This document shows positions 1 to 5,967 of a DNA stretch of 5,967 nucleotides, in pieces. Location: positions 1 to 5,967 of the forward strand of contig JAOAPP010000419.1 in NCBI GenBank assembly GCA_025462985.1, given 5' to 3'. Position numbers and translations under genes: made by a program. Position 1 is the stretch's first letter. Each line of letters opens with the position of its first letter. A model generated the notes under the pieces. That model saw only the letters and a program-made list of their open reading frames with translations. It was not told the origin of the DNA and searched no databases. The DNA comes from Bryobacterales bacterium. GTDB taxonomy: Bacteria > Acidobacteriota > Terriglobia > Bryobacterales > Bryobacteraceae.

Positions 1-81
1 CCTAAATTTTCGTCCGCGTCTTTACATTTGCCGCAAGTGGCAAAACGTAGACATCAATTATGAGATCTGATACATCGACAT

Positions 82-779
82 CGGTTCCGTCATCAGATCG
101 GGGTTCTTCAGTGCTCGGCAAAGAAACGCCTGCTATTGAACAACTCGGATCGCCTGTTGTGGATTGGGCTTTCTCGGGTGTGGACCGAGTGGCGCTCGGC
201 CTTGGTCATCGTCAAGCCTGGTACCGTCATTGCCTGGCATCGTAAGGCATGCCGAATGTTTTGGACCTGGAAGGTATGGCGAGGTAAACCTGGGCGGCCG
301 GCCGTATCGCGAGAGATTCGTGAACTGATCCGCCGCATGAGCCGTGGGAACCCTGGCTGGGGTGCACCCCGAATCCACGGTGAACTGGTCAAGCTCGGCA
401 TCGATATCGGCGAGATCAGCGTGAGTAAGTACCTGGTGCGCAGCCGAAAACCGCCCTCAAGACTTGGCGAACGTTCCTGGAAAACCACCTCCAAAGCCTC
501 GTTTCGGTTAATTTCTTCACCGTGCCGACGATTCGCTTTCAGGTCTTGTATGTGTTCCTGGTGCTGGCGCATCAGCGCCGGCACATTCTTCACTTCGCGG
601 TGACAGCACATCCGACAGCTGAGTGGACTGCTCGCAGATGGTGCCTCAAAGTGCCTTCGTTGAACACGATCAAGTGATCCAAGCATATGCCGATTACTAC
701 AACTCCGCTTCATACTACCCACCTCGCTATATAGCGGAAAGCGCATTCTGGATCTTTCCGGCACCGGCGCAAGCCCTCT
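82..779 (+). pseudogene. Degenerate IS3-like integrase-core transposase (broken in three frames)
   Basis: This is the remnant of a DDE transposase of the IS3-like, rve integrase-core type. Frame 1 is open from 64 to 603, and its recognisable part (about 82 to 459) carries SDRLLWIGLSRVW, ALVIVKPGTVIAWHRK, GKPGRPAVSREIRELI, NPGWGAPRIHGELVKLGI and SVSKYLVRSRKPPS. These match the helix-turn-helix and pre-catalytic part of the family. At about 457-461 the match moves to another frame, consistent with loss of one base, and continues as TWRTFLENH, NFFTVPTIRFQVLYVFLVLA and HFAVTAHPTAEWTA, ending at TGA 675-677. A third frame then shows QAYADYYNSA (about 680-709), the family's C-terminal YY-N motif. 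The stretch between TAEWTA and this motif, normally well over 100 residues holding the second Asp and the Glu of the DDE triad, is almost absent. An intact member is about 300 residues or more, so this copy should be inactive. Terminal inverted repeats were not found. Family recognition is from memory of conserved motifs. Confidence 0.85.
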
Positions 780-796
780 AGGAGAGAGGCGTTTGA

Positions 797-947
797 ATGA
801 TCATAGAAATGCGGACGTACGAAACCAAGCTCGGCAGCCGGTCACAGTCTCAGACACCGCTTGGCGCGAGCCGATGAAAGCCAAGTTCTATGAAGGCAAA
901 CTCTCGCGCCCATCGGTGCCGCCGCGCATCATCGACAAGGTCAACAA
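797..947 (+). pseudogene. Probable NIPSNAP-family gene remnant
   Basis: An ATG at 797 opens with MIIEMRTYETKLGSR, which resembles the N-terminus of NIPSNAP-family small alpha/beta-barrel proteins (ferredoxin-like fold, usually about 100 or more residues). That frame stops at TGA 875-877 after 26 codons. A second frame (about 861-910) reads REPMKAKFYEGKL, resembling the REPMKxxFYEGxLW segment that lies some 50 residues further on in intact relatives. A possible PRIIDKV follows at about 922-945. The best reading is a gene that lost an internal segment and changed frame near 841-861. The 81-codon open frame at 793-1038 contains the second segment but lacks the proper N-terminus, so it is not annotated as a gene. 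It sits about 20 bp after the transposase remnant, so insertion or excision may have caused the damage. The family call is moderate, because both matching segments are short and judged by eye. Confidence 0.45.
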
Positions 948-1071
948 GTGCCAGTTGAACGAAAACGCCGCAGTCAAGACGGTCCTCGCCCAGGCTCTTG
1001 CCGATTCGGCCGCACCCGCCTTCGCCAGGCGAACCTGAGAAAAACCCGCCGTCTGGGCACTTACGCATTAA
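948..1071. other. Gene-poor stretch before the functional gene block
   Basis: No supportable gene was seen here on either strand. The plus frame that leads into the small secreted protein is open back to 948, but its upstream translation is rich in arginine and proline with no recognisable motif, and the good start with a ribosome site lies at 1113. No clear sigma-70 promoter pair was found. The sequence cattaa near 1065-1070 could be part of a -10 box, but no matching -35 element is evident. The promoter for the downstream genes presumably lies here or within the remnant to the left, which is inference. Confidence 0.4.
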
Positions 1072-1097
1072 GAGCCGAGCTTCCGAAGTTTCGGCTT
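1072..1097 (+). other. Short imperfect stem-loop upstream of the small secreted protein
   Basis: AGCCGA at 1073-1078 is complementary to TCGGCT at 1091-1096 across a 12-base loop, with a possible extra G-U pair at 1072/1097. No run of T follows, so this is not a canonical intrinsic terminator. It ends a few bases before the ribosome-binding site at 1102-1106, so a leader-RNA role is conceivable. A stem this short is expected by chance fairly often. Confidence 0.2.
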
Positions 1098-1101
1098 CCA
1101 G

Positions 1102-1106
1102 AAGGA
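1102..1106 (+). promoter_or_regulatory. Shine-Dalgarno site AAGGA
   Basis: AAGGA lies six bases before the ATG at 1113. This favours that start over the in-frame upstream codon at 948, and the protein then begins directly with a clean signal peptide. Confidence 0.6.
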
Positions 1107-1112
1107 TCCCCG

Positions 1113-1475
1113 ATGCGCAGACTGCTCCCCTGCCTGTTCCTCATTTGCTCGCTCGATATTGCATCGGCCCAGTCGCCCGAGGTCGCCGGCGTCAGGTCCG
1201 ACGTTGAGTTCAGTGGCGTTCTTCGAGACCTGTACTTCCGATCTCTCAGCGACGGCGGGCTTCAGGCACAACAGCAGGCTGCTCAACGAGCCGAAGCAGA
1301 GTATCAAAGGCGCCTGTTCTATGGCAAAGCGAAACACTTCGTAGACCTCTGGACCAAACTGACCAGGCAAATGAACCAGCGCGATACCGTGGATATCAAA
1401 CTTGCTCGAAAAGTCTCCGAAGCTTTCCACGATCTCGAAAAGAGCAATGGCTGGCCCGCGCCCCCCACTCACTAG
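1113..1475 (+). CDS. Small secreted protein of unknown function (120 aa)
   Basis: I do not recognise the family. The ATG at 1113 has AAGGA six bases upstream and gives a typical Sec signal peptide: Met-Arg-Arg, then a hydrophobic core (LLPCLFLICSLDI), then ASA followed by Gln-Ser, a good signal peptidase I site after about residue 19. The mature protein is about 100 residues, hydrophilic and probably mostly helical. It has a Gln/Ala-rich stretch (QAQQQAAQRAEAEYQRR, about residues 51-67) that could form an amphipathic helix or short coiled coil. The Lys-, Asp- and Glu-rich C-terminal half contains FVDLWTKL and VDIKLARKVSEAFHDLEKS. No metal-binding motif or membrane segment is visible after the signal. 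It lies 55 bp before the likely start of the glycosidase gene on the same strand, so it may be co-transcribed or may only precede the operon. Codon use looks like its neighbours and the reading frame is clean, so it is probably a real gene. Confidence 0.72.
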   Translation: MRRLLPCLFLICSLDIASAQSPEVAGVRSDVEFSGVLRDLYFRSLSDGGLQAQQQAAQRAEAEYQRRLFYGKAKHFVDLWTKLTRQMNQRDTVDIKLARKVSEAFHDLEKSNGWPAPPTH

Positions 1476-1530
1476 TCAGGCAGCGTGATAGAACCATGTA
1501 GGCGGCAGCGGTTTGACCCTTGCCGAATGC

Positions 1531-3531
1531 ATGGACATGAAACACTTACTTCGTAACCTCATTCTCCTTGGCTGTTGTTCATCGGTCGGCATCGCGAAAC
1601 AAGTCAACCAGGCGGTACCGAACCGTGCTCCGCTTAAAGAGAATGCTTTCAATCCTCTCCCGCTCGGAGCAGTCCGACCTCTCGGCTGGCTTCTGCAGCA
1701 GGAGCAAATTCAGGCGAACGGCCTGACCGGTCATCTTGACGAGTTCTGGAACGACGTCGGCCCCAACAGCGGGTGGCTCGGCGGAACGGGCGAAAGCTGG
1801 GAGCGCGGTCCTTACTATCTCGACGGGCTTCTCCCTCTCGCTTATCAGCTCAACGATCCAAAGCTCATAGCAAAAGCAAAGAAGTGGGTCGAATGGAGCC
1901 TCGAGTCGCAGCGCCCGGACGGTCAGTTCGGACCGGCAAAGAACGACGACTGGTGGCCGCGTATGGTCATGCTCAAAGTCCTAACGCAATACGCCGAAGC
2001 GACCGACGATTCCCGTGTCCTGCCGTTTATGCGGAAGTACTTCGCGTTTGAAAAGCGCGAACTGCCTGACCGCCCGCTTCGTGACTGGGGCCGCTATCGA
2101 TGGCAGGACAACGTCTACGCCGTACTTTGGTTGTACAATCGCACCGGCGATGCAGATCTGCTTCCGCTCGCGAAGCTGCTTCACGATCAGGGCTACGACT
2201 GGGAAAAGCAGTTCGACAACTTCGCTTACACCGGTAAGCAAACGAGCGAGAAACTTGGCCTTGACAAAAAGGGCCCGATTCCCGACGTTGCCATGCAGAC
2301 TCACGGCGTAAACAACGCGATGGCGCTGAAGGTTGCGCCCATCTGGTGGCTTCTCTCCGGCAGCGAGAGCGACCGCAGCGCCCTGGCCCGGCAGCTTACG
2401 ATGCTTGATCGCTATCACGGTCTGCCCAATGGCATGTTCAGCGGTGATGAGCACCTTGCCGGCCGCGATCCGTCCCAAGGCATCGAGCTCTGCGCTGTGG
2501 TTGAAACCATGTTCTCCTACGAGCAGGATTTTGCCATCCTGGGCGATTCGCAACTGGGCGACCGGCTGGAACGCGCTGCCTACAATGCCCTGCCCGGCAC
2601 TCTTTCGAACGATATGTGGTCGCACCAATACGACCAACAGCCGAACCAGATTGCCTGCACCCGTGCGCACCGTCAATGGTCCACCAACGGGCCGGACTCC
2701 AATCTGTTCGGTCTCGAACCAAACTTCGGCTGCTGCACTGCCAATCTGCATCAGGGCTGGCCGAAATTTGTTTCGAGTCTCTGGATGGCCACGCCTGACG
2801 GAGGGCTTGTGGTCCCAGCCTACGCGCCCAGTGAAGTGCGGACAGAAGTGAAGGGCGGGCCCGTCACGATCCGGGAAGAAACTGAGTACCCGTTCCGTGG
2901 GGATGTCCGCTTCACTGTTCAAGTCGGCAGTGAAACAGAATTCCCACTTGTCCTCCGCATCCCGGAATGGGCCGGCGTCGCAACCGTACAGGTGAATGGT
3001 CAAAGCATGCTTCCCTCAGATGTCACTGGCTCGCAGACCGGCTTCTACACGCTGCGCCGGAACTGGAAGAACGGTGATGTGGTCACAGTCGCTCTCCCCA
3101 TGGAGCCCCGTTCGGTCCGCTCATTTCACAACTCCGCCGTATTCGAACGCGGTCCGCTGGTCTTCTCGCTTCCGCTTGATGCGAAGTGGGACGCACTGAA
3201 GCACTACACGGCGCAATCGGCCGATTGGCAGCTCACCTCTTCGGTTCCGTGGAACTATGCAGTCGCTCTGAAGGGTTGTGGGCCCCAAGTGAAGGAGGAG
3301 TCCGTCACCGCTACGCCGTTCGACGTTGAACATCCGGCCGTTACGTTGCAGGTCGAGGCTCGCCAGTTGCCTGAGTGGAAGATGGTGGAAAACTCAGCCG
3401 GCACGGTTCCTGCGAGTCCGGTAAGTTCCAATGCCCCCTCGCAGACACTGCAACTGGTTCCCTATGGAGCGGCCAAGCTGCGCATCACCGCGTTCCCTTA
3501 TCTGAACGAGAGCGCATCCTGTTCGAAATAG
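1531..3531 (+). CDS. Exported GH127-type (DUF1680) beta-L-arabinofuranosidase
   Basis: Predicted retaining exo-hydrolase that releases L-arabinose from beta-L-arabinofuranosides. Family members such as Bifidobacterium longum HypBA1 (about 658 aa) use a cysteine nucleophile in a zinc site. Counting from ATG 1531 (666 aa), the expected residues are present: Glu307 in SGDEHLAG (acid/base, HypBA1 Glu322), Glu319 and Cys321 in GIELC (zinc, Glu338/Cys340), and Cys401-Cys402 in NFGCCTANLHQGWPKF (nucleophile plus zinc, Cys417/418). The N-terminal two thirds would be the alpha/alpha-barrel, starting with FNPLPLGAVRPLGWL. The remainder is beta-sandwich, with LVLRIPEWA, VQVNGQ and the family-like C-terminus VPYGAAKLRITAFPYL. 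A signal peptide (KHLLRNLILLGCCSSVGIA) predicts export. LLGC loosely resembles a lipobox, but an Arg lies close by. The start is uncertain: ATG 1531 or 1537 gives a compact signal, while TTG 1513 has AGGCGG seven bases upstream. The related family GH146 is an alternative, and the exact substrate is not readable. Confidence 0.92.
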   Translation: MDMKHLLRNLILLGCCSSVGIAKQVNQAVPNRAPLKENAFNPLPLGAVRPLGWLLQQEQIQANGLTGHLDEFWNDVGPNSGWLGGTGESWERGPYYLDGLLPLAYQLNDPKLIAKAKKWVEWSLESQRPDGQFGPAKNDDWWPRMVMLKVLTQYAEATDDSRVLPFMRKYFAFEKRELPDRPLRDWGRYRWQDNVYAVLWLYNRTGDADLLPLAKLLHDQGYDWEKQFDNFAYTGKQTSEKLGLDKKGPIPDVAMQTHGVNNAMALKVAPIWWLLSGSESDRSALARQLTMLDRYHGLPNGMFSGDEHLAGRDPSQGIELCAVVETMFSYEQDFAILGDSQLGDRLERAAYNALPGTLSNDMWSHQYDQQPNQIACTRAHRQWSTNGPDSNLFGLEPNFGCCTANLHQGWPKFVSSLWMATPDGGLVVPAYAPSEVRTEVKGGPVTIREETEYPFRGDVRFTVQVGSETEFPLVLRIPEWAGVATVQVNGQSMLPSDVTGSQTGFYTLRRNWKNGDVVTVALPMEPRSVRSFHNSAVFERGPLVFSLPLDAKWDALKHYTAQSADWQLTSSVPWNYAVALKGCGPQVKEESVTATPFDVEHPAVTLQVEARQLPEWKMVENSAGTVPASPVSSNAPSQTLQLVPYGAAKLRITAFPYLNESASCSK

Positions 3532-3535
3532 GACC

Positions 3536-4594
3536 ATGGCCAATTACTCCATCGCGTCCATTCCAGGAGATGGCATCGGGCCGGAAGTGATTCACGCGGG
3601 CGTTGAGGTGCTGCAAACTCTGGCGGGCCGACATAACTTCGGCCTGCGCATCCAGGAGTTCCCGTGGGGCTCTCAATACTTTCGTGAACACGGCCTCATG
3701 ATGCCGTCCGATGGCCTCGCCACGCTGCGGCCTTTCGATGCGATTTACTTCGGGGCGGTAGGCGCGCCGGATCTGCCCGACCACGTTACGCTCTGGGGGC
3801 TGCGCCTCGCCATCTGCCAGGGCTTCGACCAATATGCGAATGTGCGCCCGACACGCATTCTCCAAGGTTTGCAGTCGCCCCTTCGCCACTGCAGTTCGGA
3901 AGATCTGGACTGGATCATCATTCGCGAAAACACCGAAGGCGAATACTCGGGACAAGGCGGGCGTGTACATCGAGGCATGCCCGAAGAAGTTGGGACGGAG
4001 CTGGCGGTCTTCACTCGCCATGGTGTCGAGCGCATCATGCGCTATGCGTTCCGGATCGCTGAATTGCGTCCGCGCAAACGCCTCACGGTGGTCACCAAGT
4101 CGAACGCGCAACGGCATGGGATGGTCCTGTGGGACGAGATCGCCGCATCAGTCGCGACAGAATTTCCGGATGTCGCCTGGGACAAGATGCTCGTAGACGC
4201 GATGACCGCGCGTATGGTACAGCAGCCGTCCACCATCGATACCGTCGTGGCCACGAATCTGCACGCCGACATTTTGTCCGATCTGGCCGCTGCGCTCGCG
4301 GGCAGTTTAGGGATCGCGCCCACCGGGAATATCGACCCCGAGCGCCGGTACCCCTCCATGTTCGAGCCGATTCACGGCTCCGCCTTCGACATCACCGGCA
4401 AAGGGATCGCCAATCCCATTGGAGGGTTCTGGACCGCCGCCCTGCTGCTCGATCACCTTGGCGAAGACGCGGCCGCGAAACATCTGATGTCCGCCATCGA
4501 AGCGGTTACTGCTTCTTCCGTCCGCACGCCCGATCTGGGGGGCTCTGCCACCACCGTCGAAGTCACCCGCGCGGTTCGCGATGCGATCCGGTAG
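3536..4594 (+). CDS. ttuC: Tartrate / D-malate-type beta-decarboxylating dehydrogenase
   Basis: NAD-dependent cytoplasmic enzyme of the isocitrate/isopropylmalate dehydrogenase superfamily, closest by eye to tartrate dehydrogenase (TtuC) and Escherichia coli D-malate dehydrogenase DmlA (361 aa; here 352). It is expected to oxidise a 2-hydroxy acid such as tartrate or D-malate, with or without decarboxylation. Visible in order are the N-terminal SIPGDGIGPEV, FDAIYFGAVGAPDLPDHVTLWG (residues 67-88), FDQYANVRPTR (Arg104, substrate), IIRENTEGEYS (Arg130 and Tyr137), VVTKSNAQRHG (Lys188, catalytic), Asp221 in VDAMTARM, the family signature NLHADILSD with metal ligands Asp245 and Asp249, and the cofactor loop EPIHGSAFDITGKGIANPIG. 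The Arg normally ten residues before NxRP is Cys94 here; from memory this LxICQGFDQY form is usual in tartrate dehydrogenases. ATG 3536 follows the previous stop by four bases, implying translational coupling. Substrate assignment within the subfamily is uncertain. Confidence 0.88.
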   Translation: MANYSIASIPGDGIGPEVIHAGVEVLQTLAGRHNFGLRIQEFPWGSQYFREHGLMMPSDGLATLRPFDAIYFGAVGAPDLPDHVTLWGLRLAICQGFDQYANVRPTRILQGLQSPLRHCSSEDLDWIIIRENTEGEYSGQGGRVHRGMPEEVGTELAVFTRHGVERIMRYAFRIAELRPRKRLTVVTKSNAQRHGMVLWDEIAASVATEFPDVAWDKMLVDAMTARMVQQPSTIDTVVATNLHADILSDLAAALAGSLGIAPTGNIDPERRYPSMFEPIHGSAFDITGKGIANPIGGFWTAALLLDHLGEDAAAKHLMSAIEAVTASSVRTPDLGGSATTVEVTRAVRDAIR

Positions 4595-4596
4595 AT

Positions 4597-4604
4597 TGGA
4601 ACGG
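4597..4604 (+). promoter_or_regulatory. Ribosome-binding site for the DUF5054 gene
   Basis: The ten-base gap after the dehydrogenase stop contains a purine-rich TGGAACGG directly before ATG 4605. It supports this start, which also places the twin-arginine motif at residues 3-4. There is no room for a separate promoter or terminator in this gap. Confidence 0.45.
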
Positions 4605-5967
4605 ATGAATCGACGCCAGTTCGTTTCGAGCCTCGTCGCAGCCGCCGGAGGGACCGCCCTGACCGCAGCGCCCGATCCAATGGTCCGGCAAGTTCTCGTG
4701 ATGTTCAAGTGTCACTTCGATGCCGGCTTTATCGACACGCAAAAGGCCGTCGTGGACAAATACATCGAAGTATATTTTCCGCGCGCGATTGAGCTCGCCG
4801 AGGCGCAACGGGATGCCGGAGCGGACCCTTATATCTGGACCACTGGCTCATGGCTCGTATATGAGTCTCTGGAGCGAACTTCGGGCCCGATGCGCAAGCG
4901 CATGGAAACGGCGCTGGGCCGCGGGGATATCGCCTGGCATGCGCTTCCGTTCACCTGGCAGACGGAGTTTCTCGACGTTCCTACCATAGAAGGCTGCCTC
5001 GGCTTTTCGAAGTCGCTCGACCGCCGCTTCGGACGCACCACCACGGGCGCAAAGATGACGGACGTGCCTGGACACTCGCGCGGCTTGATCGCTCCGCTCG
5101 CGCGAAACGGGGTTAAGTTTCTCGACATCGGAGTGAATTCCGCGAGCACTGCGCCGGAAGTACCGGACCTGTTCGTCTGGAAGGACGGCACAGGGCAGTC
5201 GCTTCCCGTGATGTATCATCGCCTCGATTATGGCGGAGTAGTGGTTGTTCCGGGCTCTCCTCTCGCGGTTTCTGTCAATGTGCGCGACGACAACAGCGGA
5301 CCGCACACGACCCAAGAGATCCGAGCCATTTTTGCCAACCTTCGCCGCCGCTTTCCCAATGCGTCTGTGAACGCTGCGAATTTGACTGAGATCGCGAATG
5401 CGCTTCAGGCGCACACCTCCGGCCTGCCCGTCATCACGGCCGAGATCGGCGATAACTGGATCTACGGAGTGGCGAGCGATCCTGTGAAGGTCGCCCGCTT
5501 TCGCGAGATTCTTCGGCTCCGTCGTGAGTGGATTGCATCCGGCAAGTGGAACGTTGGCGATGCGGCCGACATTGCATTTCTTCGCCGGTTTTCACTCGGG
5601 GCGGAACACACGTGGGGCGCCGATACCAAGTCGTGGCTCGACTTCGATCACTACACACCGGACGCTCTGGCTCAGATGCTTGATCAGCCGAAGTACAAGG
5701 TCATGACTCACAGTTGGGTGGAGAAGCGCGACGACATTCAGGCGGGGATAGCGACTCTTCCCGAGCCGCTGCACACAGAAGCGGGAGCCCGTCTCGCCGC
5801 GCTTACGCCGATACGTCCTGATAAAAAGCAGAAGAGCACGAGCTCGTTTTCGGGTACTCACCACGAGCTTGCGCTGGATCCGAAGACGGGAGCGATCACG
5901 AGTCTTCGCAATAAGCAGACGGGGCGCGATTGGGCCTCTGCGGACCATCCGCTCGCGTTGTTCAGTT
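4605..5967 (+). CDS. DUF5054-domain protein with Tat signal, GH38-like (partial, runs off right edge)
   Basis: The gene starts at ATG 4605, ten bases after the dehydrogenase stop, with TGGAACGG just upstream as ribosome site. The frame stays open for 454 codons to the window edge. The N-terminus MNRRQFVSSLVAAAGGTALTA is a twin-arginine signal, so the protein should be exported folded, possibly with its metal already bound. Motifs match DUF5054 proteins, which I recall as relatives of family 38 alpha-mannosidases: FKCHFDAGFIDTQ (His37, Asp39), YIWTTGSWL, DIAWHALPFTWQTE, TGAKMTDVPGHSRG (Asp153), VWKDGTGQSLPVMYHRLDYGG, NSGPHTTQEI, AEIGDNWIYGV and LGAEHTWGADTKSWLDFDHY (His335). By analogy with GH38, the HxD motif, Asp153 and His335 could bind zinc, with Asp153 as nucleophile. 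From about residue 415 a beta-rich C-terminal domain begins (HHELALDPKTGAITSLRN), also GH38-like. Full-length relatives are about 650-700 aa by recollection, so roughly a third is missing. The reaction is unproven; an exported glycosidase acting with the arabinofuranosidase is inferred. Confidence 0.85.
   Translation, partial: MNRRQFVSSLVAAAGGTALTAAPDPMVRQVLVMFKCHFDAGFIDTQKAVVDKYIEVYFPRAIELAEAQRDAGADPYIWTTGSWLVYESLERTSGPMRKRMETALGRGDIAWHALPFTWQTEFLDVPTIEGCLGFSKSLDRRFGRTTTGAKMTDVPGHSRGLIAPLARNGVKFLDIGVNSASTAPEVPDLFVWKDGTGQSLPVMYHRLDYGGVVVVPGSPLAVSVNVRDDNSGPHTTQEIRAIFANLRRRFPNASVNAANLTEIANALQAHTSGLPVITAEIGDNWIYGVASDPVKVARFREILRLRREWIASGKWNVGDAADIAFLRRFSLGAEHTWGADTKSWLDFDHYTPDALAQMLDQPKYKVMTHSWVEKRDDIQAGIATLPEPLHTEAGARLAALTPIRPDKKQKSTSSFSGTHHELALDPKTGAITSLRNKQTGRDWASADHPLALFS

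Noticed and set aside
2..70. Possible end of a gene entering from the left (frame 2, stop at 68-70)
   Set aside because: It is open for only 22 codons with no recognised motif. A short open frame at the edge is expected by chance, and this stretch may instead be the outer end of the insertion element.
108..764. Minus-strand open frame of 218 codons over the transposase remnant
   Set aside because: The plus strand carries clear transposase motifs across the same bases. The minus translation is arginine- and serine-rich without family features, as expected of a shadow frame.
793..1038. Intact small gene of 81 codons
   Set aside because: The start codon is TTG with a poor context, and the recognisable N-terminus (MIIEMRTY) lies in another frame. 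It reads better as part of a broken NIPSNAP-like gene.
1072..1097. Intrinsic terminator
   Set aside because: The stem is only six pairs with a 12-base loop and no T-run follows; it also lies just before a start codon rather than after a gene.
948..1112. N-terminal extension of the small secreted protein back to 948
   Set aside because: The added residues are low in recognisable structure and would bury the signal peptide internally; AAGGA before ATG 1113 supports the shorter form.
1981..3003. Long open frame of 340 codons on the minus strand
   Set aside because: It lies wholly inside the glycosidase gene, in the antisense of a GC-rich coding region. Its translation has no recognisable motif, while the plus frame has complete catalytic motifs.
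4848..5414. Minus-strand open frame of 188 codons inside the DUF5054 gene
   Set aside because: The plus frame is continuous from 4605 to the window edge and full of conserved motifs; the antisense product is arginine-rich and unrecognisable.

Overview
The window is a GC-rich stretch (roughly 59% by eye) of bacterial chromosome. It has a decayed, gene-poor left third and a compact block of plus-strand genes from about 1113 to the right edge. The families present (a DUF1680/GH127 glycosidase, a TtuC-type dehydrogenase and a DUF5054 protein with a Tat signal), together with the signal-peptide style, suggest a soil-type Acidobacteriota, perhaps the Solibacter/Bryobacter branch. That placement is an inference from family knowledge, not a database result.

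Region 1 (1 to about 780) holds the remains of an IS3-like integrase-core transposase. Its recognisable segments lie in three different reading frames, and most of the DDE core appears to be missing. Region 2 (about 797 to 1112) has a likely NIPSNAP-family remnant, broken by a frame change and an internal deletion, then about 200 bases with no supportable gene, a weak stem-loop and a Shine-Dalgarno site. Region 3 (1113-1475) encodes a small Sec-exported protein of unknown function.

Region 4 (1531 to beyond 5967) is a tight gene string. It contains an exported GH127-type beta-L-arabinofuranosidase with all its catalytic and zinc residues, then (4 bp later) a cytoplasmic tartrate/D-malate-type beta-decarboxylating dehydrogenase, then (10 bp later) a Tat-exported DUF5054 protein that is cut off by the window edge. 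The spacing argues for one transcript. The two exported enzymes look like glycan-trimming hydrolases: one is a cysteine/zinc enzyme, and the other has a GH38-like His/Asp metal-site pattern. The dehydrogenase between them may oxidise a hydroxy-acid in the cytoplasm. The shared substrate cannot be read from sequence; an arabinose- or mannose-containing plant or microbial glycan is the simplest guess.

No tRNA, rRNA, CRISPR array, riboswitch or convincing terminator was seen. The points most worth following up are the predicted metal site in the uncharacterised DUF5054 protein, the unusual hydrolase-dehydrogenase-hydrolase operon, and the pile-up of broken genes immediately upstream.
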